NCBI RefSeq assembly: GCF_018141105.1
Contig: NZ_CP054839.1
Span: 5,583,411-5,647,410 of the forward strand
Direction of reading: 5' to 3'
From: Saccharopolyspora erythraea
Lineage (GTDB): Bacteria; Actinomycetota; Actinomycetes; Mycobacteriales; Pseudonocardiaceae
Length of the DNA: 64,000 nt
In this document: positions 31,292 to 39,654 of the stretch, in pieces
How positions within the stretch are numbered: the stretch's first letter is position 1
Layout: every line of letters starts with the position of its first letter
The notes under the pieces: model-generated
The model's database searches: none
Seen by the model: only the letters and a program-made list of their open reading frames with translations
What the model was told of the DNA's origin: nothing
Position numbers and translations under genes: made by a program

Positions 31292-33220
31292 TTGAGCCCG
31301 TTGGTGAAGGGCCGGTCCCGGTTCCGGCTCCCCGTGCTGCCCCTGCTCGGCCTGCTGCTGGTCCCCTTGGCCATCGCGGGACTGCTCACCTGGTCGCTGG
31401 GCGATCCCGGACGGCTGAAGGACGTCAAGGCCGCCGTGGTCAACAACGACGAGCCCGTGCAGGTCAACGGCCAGCTCGCCCCGCTGGGGCGCCAGCTGTC
31501 GGCCAAGCTCGTCGGCGGGGAGATCAGGAGCAACTACAGCTGGGAGTTCGCGACCCCGCAGACCGCGGAGGAGGGCCTGCGCGACGGCACCTACGCCGCG
31601 GTGGTGACGATCCCGGAGAACTTCTCCGCGGCGGCCACCTCGTTCTCCGGCGACCCGGCCGCGGCCCGGCGCGCGACCATCGACGTCAGCACCGGCGACC
31701 GCAGCCGCCTGGCCGACGAGGCGATCAGCCGTGTGGTGACCTCAACGGCCGCGAACCTGCTCGGCCAGCAGCTGACCACGACCTACCTGGACAACGTCTA
31801 CGTCGGCTTCAACACCCTCGGCGACAAGCTCGGCGACGCCTCCGAGGGCGCGACCTCGCTGGCCGACGGCGCCAACCAGCTCGCGGGCGGCACCGGCAAA
31901 CTCTCCGATGGCGCCGATGAGCTGGCGAAGGGCTCGCGGGCGCTGGCCGACGGTCTGGGCGCCCTCGACGACGGCGCTGCACAGCTCGCACAGGGCACCG
32001 GCGGACTCTCCGACGGGCTCGGCGCGCTGCGGGACCAGACCGGGCAGCTTCCGCAGAAGGTCGGGACGCTGGCCCAGGTCTCCGCGCAGGAGGCCCAGGG
32101 CGTGCAGCAGCTCAACGGCGGGCTCAAGGGGATGTCGGAGAAGCTCGCCGAGATGTCCAAGCAGTGCCCGCCCGGTGTCCTGCCGATGTGCAACGACCTC
32201 GCCGTCCAGGCCGCGACGGCGAAGGCCCTCAGCGACGGAGCCGGGCAGGTGCAGCAGGCCAGCACCGGCGTTTCCGGCGGCCTGAACCAGCTCTCCGGCG
32301 GGATGCCCGCGCTCAGCGGCGGTATCGGACAGCTCGCCGACGGCGCCGCGCAACTCGACGGCGGCGCCCAGCAGCTCGCCGGCGGCCTCTCTCAGACCCG
32401 GGGCGGTGCCGACAAGCTCGCCGACGGCGCGGACCAGCTCGCCGGCGGCGTGCGCGGGATCGCCGACGGTGCGCGCCGGCTCGGCGACGGGTCGGGGCAA
32501 CTCGCGGGCGGACTCGACCAGGCGGTGCGGCAGCTGCCCAAGTACCCGGACGGCGAGCGGGACAAGCTGGCGAAGGCGGTGGCCAACCCGGTCGAGACCG
32601 CCGGGAGCACCACGCTCGGCTTCGGCGCCTCCGGCCTGTCGCTGTACGCGGTCCTCGCGCTGTGGGTCGGTGCGCTGGTGACGTTCCTGGTGCTGCGCCC
32701 GGTTCCGGAGCGCGCGCTGGAGTCGACCCGTTCGTCGCTGCGGCTGGCGCTGCGCCAGTTCCGGCTGCCCGCCGCGCTCGCCGTGGTGCAGGGCGTGCTG
32801 GTGAGCGTGGTCGTCGGGACAGCGGGCGGCCTCTCGGCCGGGCAGTGGTTCGCCGCCGCCGGGCTCCTGGCGCTGGCGGCGGTGGCGTTCACCGCGGTGA
32901 ACCAGGCGCTCGCCGCGCTCCTGGGCGGGGTCGGGCGCTTCGCGGCGATGCTGGTCGGGCTGGTGGTGCTTGCGAACGGGTTCGTGGCGGCGGTGCCCGC
33001 GGTGCTGGGCCAGATCTCCGCGGCGCTACCGGTCGGTCCGGCGCAGGACGCCCTGCGCGCGGTCACCGACGAGGGCAGCCCCGGGGGCGCGCCTTTCGCA
33101 CTGCTGCTCATCTGGGCGCTGAGTGGCCTGCTGGTGACCTGGGTCGCGGTCGAACGCGGGCGCACGGTCCGCGCCACCCGCTTCCGTCCGGCCTACGGAG
33201 TCCAGCGCGGACTGGCGTGA
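31292..33220 (+). CDS. YhgE/Pip-domain membrane protein
   Basis: 642 residues. One N-terminal membrane helix (about 13-35) is followed by an extracytoplasmic region (about 40-440) with about ten repeats of the LADGANQLAGG type, which form a long coiled-coil-like stalk. A block of about five C-terminal helices follows. This is the layout of YhgE/Pip proteins, related to ABC-2 permeases and type VII-associated EsaA. The TTG at 31292 lies 18 bases after the exporter stop; the ribosome-binding site (GAGG) is distant, so a nearby GTG is an alternative start. Pairing with the exporter suggests a joint envelope-spanning export system. Confidence 0.85.
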   Translation: MSPLVKGRSRFRLPVLPLLGLLLVPLAIAGLLTWSLGDPGRLKDVKAAVVNNDEPVQVNGQLAPLGRQLSAKLVGGEIRSNYSWEFATPQTAEEGLRDGTYAAVVTIPENFSAAATSFSGDPAAARRATIDVSTGDRSRLADEAISRVVTSTAANLLGQQLTTTYLDNVYVGFNTLGDKLGDASEGATSLADGANQLAGGTGKLSDGADELAKGSRALADGLGALDDGAAQLAQGTGGLSDGLGALRDQTGQLPQKVGTLAQVSAQEAQGVQQLNGGLKGMSEKLAEMSKQCPPGVLPMCNDLAVQAATAKALSDGAGQVQQASTGVSGGLNQLSGGMPALSGGIGQLADGAAQLDGGAQQLAGGLSQTRGGADKLADGADQLAGGVRGIADGARRLGDGSGQLAGGLDQAVRQLPKYPDGERDKLAKAVANPVETAGSTTLGFGASGLSLYAVLALWVGALVTFLVLRPVPERALESTRSSLRLALRQFRLPAALAVVQGVLVSVVVGTAGGLSAGQWFAAAGLLALAAVAFTAVNQALAALLGGVGRFAAMLVGLVVLANGFVAAVPAVLGQISAALPVGPAQDALRAVTDEGSPGGAPFALLLIWALSGLLVTWVAVERGRTVRATRFRPAYGVQRGLA

Positions 33221-33225
33221 TCTCC

Positions 33226-33260
33226 CCGGGGCAGGGCGGGGAATCCTCGCCCTACCCCGG
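33226..33260. terminator. Bidirectional terminator between convergent genes
   Basis: CCGGGGCAGGGCG pairs with CGCCCTACCCCGG (12 of 13) with a 9-base loop, in the 64-base gap between the YhgE/Pip gene and the leftward CitE-like gene. Confidence 0.6.
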
Positions 33261-33284
33261 TTCGCGTGCAGCCCGCGGGAACGA

Positions 33285-34097
33285 TCACGCGTCGTTGCCG
33301 TTGCAGGCGGCCAGGATGCGGCGGGCTCGCTCCAGCACCGGCTTGTCGATCATCTGCCCGCCGATTCGGGTGACCGAGTCGCCGGCCCCGACGACGGCGC
33401 GCGCCCACTCCCGCTCGCTCTCCGACGGTGCGAACCCGTCCGAGACGACCGGAACCTGGCTGGGATGCACGCACAGCTTCCCGCCGAAGCCGAGGCGGCA
33501 GGCATGCGCGACGTCGTCTTCGAGGGCCGCGGTGTCGTCGATCGCGATCGTCACGCCGTCGATGGGCGGGGCGAGGTTCGCCGCCGACGACGCGAACACG
33601 AGCTTGGACCGCGCATAAGCCAGGGCTGCGTGGTCGCCGGGGGCGACGCCGAGCTCTCCGGCGAGGTCGACGTTGCCCAGGGCGACCCGGACGGTTCCGG
33701 CCGTCGCGCACAGCTCGGCGGCCCGCTCCACGCCCGATGCCGTCTCGACCAGCGGGATCAGACCTCGCGTCCGGCGGCCGATGTCGTAAAGCGCCGGGCC
33801 CGCTTCGGCCTTGGGCACCACGACGGGGCAACCGTGGCGGAGCGCGGTCGCGAGATCCTCCTCGAACCAGGCGGTCCCGGGTGGGTTGATCCGGACAGCG
33901 CAGTCGCCACCGCGTGCCAGCCACTCGGCCGCGTAGCCCCGTGCGCGATCCTTGTCCGCGGGTGCGACGGCATCCTCCAAGTCGATGATCACCACGCCGG
34001 CCCCGGACGCGGCGGCCTTGGCGAACCGGTCGGGCCGGTGCCCGGGCACGAACAGGAAGCTGCGGGCGGCTGCGACGCGCTCTGGGGCGAGGCTCAC
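33285..34097 (-). CDS. CitE-like acyl-CoA lyase (citramalyl-CoA lyase type)
   Basis: 270 residues from a GTG that overlaps the MaoC-like stop. HpcH/CitE fold: SFLFVPGHRPDR at the N-terminus, IIDLEDAV (first acidic metal ligand), PLVETASG (Glu ligand) and GNVDLAGELG. The C-terminus has KLCVHPSQ, as in CitE and citramalyl/malyl-CoA lyases. With a MaoC-like hydratase upstream and a class III CoA-transferase in the locus, cleavage of (S)-citramalyl-CoA to acetyl-CoA and pyruvate, the last step of itaconate breakdown, is a good candidate. Malyl- or hydroxymethylglutaryl-type substrates remain possible. Confidence 0.82.
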   Translation of the reverse strand: MSLAPERVAAARSFLFVPGHRPDRFAKAAASGAGVVIIDLEDAVAPADKDRARGYAAEWLARGGDCAVRINPPGTAWFEEDLATALRHGCPVVVPKAEAGPALYDIGRRTRGLIPLVETASGVERAAELCATAGTVRVALGNVDLAGELGVAPGDHAALAYARSKLVFASSAANLAPPIDGVTIAIDDTAALEDDVAHACRLGFGGKLCVHPSQVPVVSDGFAPSESEREWARAVVGAGDSVTRIGGQMIDKPVLERARRILAACNGNDA

Positions 34098-34960
34098 GCG
34101 AACGTCACCTCCGCCGTGGCGTGCTGGTCGTCCCGGTGGGTGGCCACGTGCAGGCGCGCACCGTCGTTCGACGGTGTCCCGCACGCCAGCAGCTTCTCGC
34201 CCGCGAACACCGGGCTGCGCAGCTTGAACGACAGGGAGCGCACCGGCCGCGACGCGTTGCGGCGCACCAGCTCCAGCAGCAGGACCGCCAGCAGCGGGCC
34301 GTGCACGACGATCCCGGGATAGCCCTCCTCCTCCCGCACGTACGGGTGGTCGTAGTGGATGCGGTGCGAGTTCGCGGTGAGGGCGCTGAAGCGGAACAGC
34401 AGCGTCGGGTCGGGTTGCGCGGCGAGCTGCCACGCGCCCGTGGCCCGGGGTGCGGTGGCGGTGTCCAGTGCTACCGGGTGCTTCGCCGCACTGCGCCCGG
34501 ACCGGTAGACGATGTCCAGCTCCTCCACCAGGCACGTCCGCCCACCCTGCCGGAACTCGTTGCGCTGGGTGACGAACAGCAGCTCGCCGGTGCGGCCCCG
34601 CTTGAGCGCCACGTTCGCGAGACTGCTGGTGCGCTCCGCGCGCTCCCCCAGCCGCAGCGGCCGCACGATCTCGCAGCGGCCGCCCGCGAACATCCGCTGC
34701 CGATCCGGGATCGGCGGCAGGAAACGCCCGTGCGCCGGGTGGCCGTCGGCGCCCAGCTCCTCCTGCCGTGGCCAGTGCAGGAAGTGGAACCAGTGCCACA
34801 GCGCGGGAACGGGGCCGCCGGTCCCGGCGGCGGGTTCCGGGAGGTCCAGCAGGGCCGACACGGCCGCCACCGGCCCGGATGGCATCGGGTCCTCGTCGCT
34901 GACGGGGCCCGGTGCCCACGACTCCACGTACTTGTCGAGTGCGCTTTCAGCGTTGTGCAT
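34094..34960 (-). CDS. MaoC/HTD2-like acyl-CoA hydratase
   Basis: 288 residues from ATG 34960; a GTG at 34987 that overlaps the MFS stop is the other possible start. The N-terminal half is the divergent FAS1-like dehydratase domain (WHWFHFL, GRFLPPIPDRQRM). The C-terminal half has the hot-dog hydratase signature FSALTANSHRIHYDHPYV with catalytic Asn/His, then GYPGIVVHGPLLAVLL. This two-part layout is that of mesaconyl-C4-CoA and itaconyl-CoA hydratases. It is translationally coupled to the CitE-like lyase, which would use its product. Confidence 0.85.
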   Translation of the reverse strand: MHNAESALDKYVESWAPGPVSDEDPMPSGPVAAVSALLDLPEPAAGTGGPVPALWHWFHFLHWPRQEELGADGHPAHGRFLPPIPDRQRMFAGGRCEIVRPLRLGERAERTSSLANVALKRGRTGELLFVTQRNEFRQGGRTCLVEELDIVYRSGRSAAKHPVALDTATAPRATGAWQLAAQPDPTLLFRFSALTANSHRIHYDHPYVREEEGYPGIVVHGPLLAVLLLELVRRNASRPVRSLSFKLRSPVFAGEKLLACGTPSNDGARLHVATHRDDQHATAEVTFA

Positions 34961-34983
34961 GCTCACCGTTCCATCGGGGGATG

Positions 34984-36336
34984 TCACTTGCTCGTCGTCC
35001 GCGCCAACGCCCGCTCGGACGCGGTGTCCTCGCCATCCAGAGTGGACTCGCGGGAAGGCTCGCGCACCAGCAGCGTGGCGACGAAGGTCAGGGCGATGCA
35101 GCCGGTGACGTACCAGAAGAAGGTGCTTTCGCGGCCGCTCTGCTTCAGCACCAGCGCGACGGACTCGGTCATGCCGCCGAAGGTGGCGGTGACCAGCGCG
35201 TGGCAGAGCCCCACCCCCAGCGCGCGGACCTTGGTCGGGAACATCTCGGCCTTGATGATCGACGACAGCGCCGCGTAGCCGCTGACGAACACCAGCGCGC
35301 CGGTCATCAGCAGGAACGCGACCCAGGGGTCGCGGGTGTGGCCGAGCACGGTCATGACCGGCACCGTGATGAGCATGCCGCCGACGGAGAAGACGAACAT
35401 CACCGGCTTTCGCCCGATGCGGTCCGAAAGCGCGCCCGCCGCGGGCTGCAGCAGCATGAAGACGAACAGCGCGGCGAAGTTGATCAGCGCGGCGGTCGGC
35501 TTCGGGATGCCCGAGGTGTTCACCAGGTACTTCTGCAGGTAGGTGGTGAAGGTGTAGAAGGCGACCGTGCCGCCGATGGCGAACCCGAGCACCGCGATGA
35601 CCTGGAGCGGGTACTCGGTCAGCAGGGCGAACAGGCCGCGGCGTTCCCCTGCCGCTTCCGGAGCGGACCGCCGGATCCGGTCCCGCTCGTAGTGCTCGGA
35701 CTCCTCCATCGACCGCCGCAGGTACATCACGACCAGCCCGGCCACCGCGCCGATCGCGAACGGGACCCGCCATCCCCACTGCGCCATCTGCTCCTCGTCC
35801 AGCAGCGACTGGAGCACGATCATCACCGCCAGCGCCGAAAGCTGGCCCAGGACGATGGAGACGTAGTTGAAACTGGAGTAGAAGCCGCGACGGCCGCTCG
35901 GGGCGATCTCGGACAGGTACGAGGCGCTGGAGCCGAACTCCCCGCCGACGGAGAGCCCCTGCGCGAGGCGGGCGACGACGAGCAGGACCGGCGCCGCGAG
36001 GCCGATCGTCTGGTAGGACGGCGTGACCGCGATCGTCAGCGAGCCCACGCTCATCAGCGTCACCGAGAGGGTCAGCGCGGCACGGCGCCCGAAGCGGTCG
36101 CCGTAGAGACCGAGCAGCCAGCCGCCGAGCGGGCGCATGAAGAACCCCACGGCGAAGACCACCGCGGTGGAGAGCAGTTGCGCGGTCTGGTCGCCCTCCG
36201 GGAAGAAGACGTGCGCGAAGTAGATGCTGAAGGAGGCGTAGACGAACCAGTCGTACCACTCGACCAGGTTGCCCAGGCAGCCGCGGACGATGTTGGCGAT
36301 GACGCGGGATCTCGCGGGGGCTGTCTGCTGCGACAT
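34984..36336 (-). CDS. MFS transporter, metabolite:H+ symporter (MHS) family
   Basis: 450 residues, 12 predicted helices. NLVEWYDWFVYA at the N-terminus and GDRFGRR between helices 2 and 3 are typical of the MHS group (alpha-ketoglutarate, citrate, proline/betaine and shikimate permeases). It lies just upstream of the hydratase and lyase with overlapping ends and 105 bases after the ThDP decarboxylase beta gene. Uptake of the di- or tricarboxylate degraded by this locus is the expected job. Confidence 0.9.
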   Translation of the reverse strand: MSQQTAPARSRVIANIVRGCLGNLVEWYDWFVYASFSIYFAHVFFPEGDQTAQLLSTAVVFAVGFFMRPLGGWLLGLYGDRFGRRAALTLSVTLMSVGSLTIAVTPSYQTIGLAAPVLLVVARLAQGLSVGGEFGSSASYLSEIAPSGRRGFYSSFNYVSIVLGQLSALAVMIVLQSLLDEEQMAQWGWRVPFAIGAVAGLVVMYLRRSMEESEHYERDRIRRSAPEAAGERRGLFALLTEYPLQVIAVLGFAIGGTVAFYTFTTYLQKYLVNTSGIPKPTAALINFAALFVFMLLQPAAGALSDRIGRKPVMFVFSVGGMLITVPVMTVLGHTRDPWVAFLLMTGALVFVSGYAALSSIIKAEMFPTKVRALGVGLCHALVTATFGGMTESVALVLKQSGRESTFFWYVTGCIALTFVATLLVREPSRESTLDGEDTASERALARTTSK

Positions 36337-36440
36337 GTGAAGCTCCGTTGCTCTCGTCGCGGTGGGATGTTCTTCAGCGCAGGACGAACGGGTTCGCCGC
36401 GGGCGCGCCGGTGTTGGGCTAGGCGGTCCTGTTCTCGCGG

Positions 36441-37025
36441 TCAGAAGGTCGGGAAACCGAGCGCGGCGCGGAAGGAGTTCTTGTTCGCCACGCCGTCGCG
36501 CGGCGGCAGCGCGCGGGGCGGTTCGTCGGTGTTGATGAGCACCTGGGCGTAGGTCGTGGCCTGGCGAGCGCGGACGCGCGCGGCGAGGTCACCGACCTCG
36601 GCGAGATCGCTGACCCGGCGGGCGTCGGCGATGCCGAAACCCCGCGCCACCGCGACGAGATCGGTGCCGAGGCTCGTGTGGCTGGGCTGCATGCCGGTCT
36701 CGCCGAAGTGCCCGTTGTCGAGCACGACCACGTTGAGGTTGGGCGGCTGCCGGACGCCGATGGCGCCCAGTGCGCCGATGCCCATGAGGTGCTCACCGTC
36801 GCCGGTGATCGCCACGACGGGGTGCCGCGGCTGCGCGAGCGCGAGACCGAGGGCCAACGGGACGGCCGCGCCCATCGCGCCCCACAGGTAGAAGTTCCCG
36901 GGTCGGTCGCAGGCGGCGAACACGTCGTAGCTCGCCGAGCCGAGCCCGCTGATGACGAGGGTGTCGTCAGGGACGCGGTCGATCAGCTCGGCGACGAAGC
37001 GGCGGCGGTCGAGGCGGGTGGTCAT
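36441..37025 (-). CDS. ThDP decarboxylase beta subunit (sulfopyruvate/phosphonopyruvate type)
   Basis: 194 residues containing only the ThDP-binding C-terminal domain: GDGEHLMGIG followed by VVLDNGHFGETG about 27 residues on. The start overlaps the alpha stop by one base (TGATG). Two-subunit enzymes of this sort decarboxylate sulfopyruvate, phosphonopyruvate or related 2-oxo acids. Neither phosphonate nor coenzyme M genes are nearby, so the substrate here is probably a different 2-oxo acid linked to the CoA pathway. Confidence 0.82.
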   Translation of the reverse strand: MTTRLDRRRFVAELIDRVPDDTLVISGLGSASYDVFAACDRPGNFYLWGAMGAAVPLALGLALAQPRHPVVAITGDGEHLMGIGALGAIGVRQPPNLNVVVLDNGHFGETGMQPSHTSLGTDLVAVARGFGIADARRVSDLAEVGDLAARVRARQATTYAQVLINTDEPPRALPPRDGVANKNSFRAALGFPTF

Positions 37026-37555
37026 CAGTCGCGCTCCCACTTCTTGCGTCCGATCAGCTTCTGCCCGAGCAGGACGGCCACCCGCTCACCGGCTTCGAAA
37101 GCCGAGTCCAGAGCCGCCTCCACGGTGTCCTCGACGTCGCCGGGGTCGTCGGCCCGCAGAACGCTGATGCCCATGAGTTCCAGCGCCTGCCGGGTACCGC
37201 GCCCCATGGGCGCCTGCCACGGGTTGAACTCCGCGTACTCGCCGCGCATCGTGACCAGCGCGAGGAACGGGAACCGGCACATCTCCAGCAGGGAGAACAT
37301 GTTGACGCAGTTGCCCACCCCGCTGCTCTGCATCAGCAGCACCGCCCCCTGGCCGCCGAGCCAGGCGCCGCTGACGACAGCGACGCCTTCCTCCTCGGTG
37401 GTGAGCACGACGTCGTGGACCGACGGGTCCTGCTGGGCCTGGCGGATGACGTGGGAGTGGCCGGCGTCGGGGACGTGGGCGATCTGCTGCACGCCGCCCT
37501 TCCTCAACACGGTGAAGACGGCGTTCTGCCAGGCGGTGGCTTGTTTTTCGGGCAT
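37025..37555 (-). CDS. ThDP decarboxylase alpha subunit
   Basis: 176 residues from ATG 37555; an in-frame ATG at 37609 would add 18 residues. The start at 37555 is preferred because its distance from the upstream promoter motif (68 bases) then equals that of the CoA-transferase gene. This is the PYR-type half: VTTEEEGVAVVSGAWLGGQG contains the Glu that activates ThDP in the partner subunit, and MQSSGVGNCVN follows. It pairs with the beta subunit encoded immediately downstream. Confidence 0.8.
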   Translation of the reverse strand: MPEKQATAWQNAVFTVLRKGGVQQIAHVPDAGHSHVIRQAQQDPSVHDVVLTTEEEGVAVVSGAWLGGQGAVLLMQSSGVGNCVNMFSLLEMCRFPFLALVTMRGEYAEFNPWQAPMGRGTRQALELMGISVLRADDPGDVEDTVEAALDSAFEAGERVAVLLGQKLIGRKKWERD

Positions 37556-37593
37556 CCGCTTCGGCTCCCGCTGTTCGGTCGACTGGTGGCACA

Positions 37594-37642
37594 CATCATG
37601 TGCACTCATGCAGTCGGCTGAACAATAAAAAGAAGTGATGCC
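37594..37642 (-). promoter_or_regulatory. Shared promoter/operator motif, copy 1 (ThDP decarboxylase)
   Basis: On the minus strand GGCATCACTTCTTTTTATT (37642-37624) matches GGCATCAGCCCTTTTTATT at 39568-39586 at 16 of 19 positions. CATnAG and ATGATG further downstream align at the same distances. The conserved block ends about 40 bases before the start codon. It is a candidate site for the locus's LysR regulator. Confidence 0.6.
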
Positions 37643-37715
37643 CGCATGCGCTCACGGCATCGGAGTCCGAAGCAGGCGCCCGGCCGCGCGCTTCGGCGGT
37701 GCGCGCCGGATTCCT

Positions 37716-38516
37716 TCAGCCTGCGAGGAAATCCGCGACGAGCGCCCCGGCTTCCCGGCGGCGTTCGTGGAAGTAGGCGTGGCGTGCGCCGGCGAGGAGG
37801 TGCACGCGCGCGTCCGGGATCCGCGAGGCGAGCAGCGCCGCGTTGTCCGGCGGCGTGAGCCGGTCCTCGTCACCGTGCAGGATCAGCGTGGGTGCCGTGA
37901 TCAGCGGGAGCACGTCCCAGGCGTCGTGCTCGTTGCTGGCCACCAGGTGGCGGCGCCGGGCGTGCGGGGGCATGTCCGGATCGCCGAGGACCGGATGCGG
38001 TCCGGGGTGCTCGGCGAGCCAGTCCGGAGCGAACATCAGCTCGAGCAGGGCGCCGCGAGCCGCCGCCGGGTCGCTCTGCGCCAGGGCGCGCCGCACCGCG
38101 CCGTCGCGCTCGACGGCGCGCGGACCGCCCGGCGAGGTGCATCCGAGCACGAGCCGCCGCACGCGCTCGGGATGGCGCGCGGCGACCCACTGCGCGACGC
38201 GGCCGCCCATCGACGTCCCGTAGACGTCGGCGCGGTCGACGCCGAGGTCGTCGAGGACGGCGATGACGTCCTCGGCGAAACCCTGGGTCGAGTAGTGCTC
38301 GTCCGGCTTGCCGCTGTCCCCCGTTCCCCGGTAGTCCATCGTGATGGTGCTGTGCTCGGCGTCGAAGTCCTCGCGCACGCCGTCCCACCAGTGGTGGTTG
38401 TTGGCCTGCCCCGCGAGCAGCACGAGGGGGTACCCGCTCCCCTGGCGCTGGTGGGCGAGCGCGGTGCCGTCGTGGGCTCGGGCGACGGCGTCGGTCCGTT
38501 GGTGGGCGTGGGACAT
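37716..38516 (-). CDS. Alpha/beta-fold hydrolase
   Basis: 266 residues from ATG 38516, preceded by AGGGAGGAA. Catalytic triad: Ser in YGTSMGG (near 97), Asp in HGDEDRLTPP and His in AGARHAYFHE. A small cap domain lies between. It resembles 3-oxoadipate enol-lactonases and other C-C or ester hydrolases. Encoded 65 bases downstream of the LysR gene in the same direction and probably cotranscribed with it. It could open a lactone or split an ester upstream of the CoA pathway. Confidence 0.85.
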   Translation of the reverse strand: MSHAHQRTDAVARAHDGTALAHQRQGSGYPLVLLAGQANNHHWWDGVREDFDAEHSTITMDYRGTGDSGKPDEHYSTQGFAEDVIAVLDDLGVDRADVYGTSMGGRVAQWVAARHPERVRRLVLGCTSPGGPRAVERDGAVRRALAQSDPAAARGALLELMFAPDWLAEHPGPHPVLGDPDMPPHARRRHLVASNEHDAWDVLPLITAPTLILHGDEDRLTPPDNAALLASRIPDARVHLLAGARHAYFHERRREAGALVADFLAG

Positions 38517-38581
38517 GGCTTCCTCCCTGCCGCGTGACTGCTCGCGGCGGTCGTCATCGGACTTCCGGTCCTCCGGGGCCG

Positions 38582-39535
38582 TCATCGGTCTTCCCGGGCG
38601 GTGCCGTCGGCCTGCCACTCGGCCGACGGCCAGCGACCGTCCCGCACGGCGGCGTGGACCTGCCTGCTCAGCTCGCGCGCTACGACCTCCACCGCGGGCG
38701 GCGTGCGGCCGCTGCGCTGCGTCCCGAGGACGATCGAGCGCCACACGTCGGGCTCGCACAACGGCGCCGCGCTGAGCGAACCGCGGGCGACGTCCTCGGC
38801 GATGCCCACGCCGGGCAGGATGGTCCAGCCGTGGCCGGCGAGCACGAGCTGCTTCTGCACCCGCATCGAGTTGGTCTGCACGACCGCGTTCAGCTCGGCC
38901 CCGGCGCGGGCGGCGGCCGAGTCGATCAGGGCCCGCAGGGCGTGCCCGGCCGCGGGCATCACGAGCGGGTGCGCGGCGACCTCCCCGAACGCGACGGGGC
39001 TTTCGGCACGCAAGGCCTCGTCACGCGGCGCGACCGCCCACAGCCGCTCCCGCGCCAGCCGGTGCGCGTTCAGCGACGGACCGCTGGCCAGGTTGTAGAG
39101 CAACGTCAGATCCAGGTCGCCATCGTCGAGCCACTGCTGCAGATACCCCGAGTACGCGGTCATCAGCCGCAGCTCGATCCCGGGCTGATCGCGTGCGATG
39201 GCCGACACCAGCGGCTCGGCGAGCAGGTCGGTCGTGCTCTCCAGCAGCCCGACGGTCACCACGCCGGTCACCACGCCGGGGGTCGGCTGCACCTCCGCCC
39301 GCGCCCGCTCGAGTTCGGTGAGGGCCCGCCGGGCGCGGTCGACCATCACCGCGCCCGCCTCGGTGGGCCGCATGCCCTGGCGGGTCCGCTCGAACAGCAC
39401 TACACCGAGCTCCTGCTCCAGCGTGCGGATCTGCCTGGTCACCGCGGGCTGCACCAGGTGCAGCAGTTCGGCCGCCCGGGTGACGCTGCCCGCCTCGGCG
39501 ACCGTCACCAGCGCCTTGAGCTGCTTGATGTCCAC
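38582..39535 (-). CDS. LysR-family transcriptional regulator
   Basis: 317 residues. The N-terminal winged helix (LKALVTVAEAGSVTRAAELL, then QPAVTRQIRTLEQELG) is followed by a periplasmic-binding-like effector domain. It diverges from the CoA-transferase gene across 119 bases, the classical LysR arrangement. That gap contains the motif shared with the ThDP decarboxylase promoter, so it probably senses the substrate or a CoA intermediate and activates both units. Confidence 0.92.
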   Translation of the reverse strand: MDIKQLKALVTVAEAGSVTRAAELLHLVQPAVTRQIRTLEQELGVVLFERTRQGMRPTEAGAVMVDRARRALTELERARAEVQPTPGVVTGVVTVGLLESTTDLLAEPLVSAIARDQPGIELRLMTAYSGYLQQWLDDGDLDLTLLYNLASGPSLNAHRLARERLWAVAPRDEALRAESPVAFGEVAAHPLVMPAAGHALRALIDSAAARAGAELNAVVQTNSMRVQKQLVLAGHGWTILPGVGIAEDVARGSLSAAPLCEPDVWRSIVLGTQRSGRTPPAVEVVARELSRQVHAAVRDGRWPSAEWQADGTAREDR

Positions 39536-39567
39536 CGCGTCCTCCCACCATCCGCGTCCGACATGGA

Positions 39568-39616
39568 GGCATCAGCCCTTTTTATTTCACGAACGCGGTC
39601 ATTAGCGGAGATGATG
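39568..39616 (+). promoter_or_regulatory. Shared promoter/operator motif, copy 2 (CoA-transferase/LysR)
   Basis: GGCATCAGCCCTTTTTATT (39568-39586), with CATTAG and ATGATG downstream, aligns without gaps to the copy at 37642-37594. The 19-base core ends 68 bases before the CoA-transferase ATG and lies 33 bases from the LysR start. Confidence 0.6.
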
Positions 39617-39654
39617 CTACTACTGCACATGCCCGGGCCAACGGAGGTCTCCGC

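Noticed and set aside
28537-31920. A 1127-codon open frame overlapping the MMPL exporter
   Set aside because: Translation is Arg/Gly-rich with no family motif and lies in a shadow frame of the exporter, a GC-bias artefact.
31850-32530. Short repeated units that could be taken for a CRISPR array or DNA satellite
   Set aside because: They encode the LADGA-type protein repeats of the YhgE/Pip stalk, in frame and diverged at the DNA level; no CRISPR array is seen anywhere in the window.
33285-34919. A long leftward frame that would fuse the CitE-like lyase to extra N-terminal sequence
   Set aside because: The extension is a shadow of the MaoC-like gene; the lyase family N-terminus begins at the GTG at 34097, overlapping the MaoC stop.
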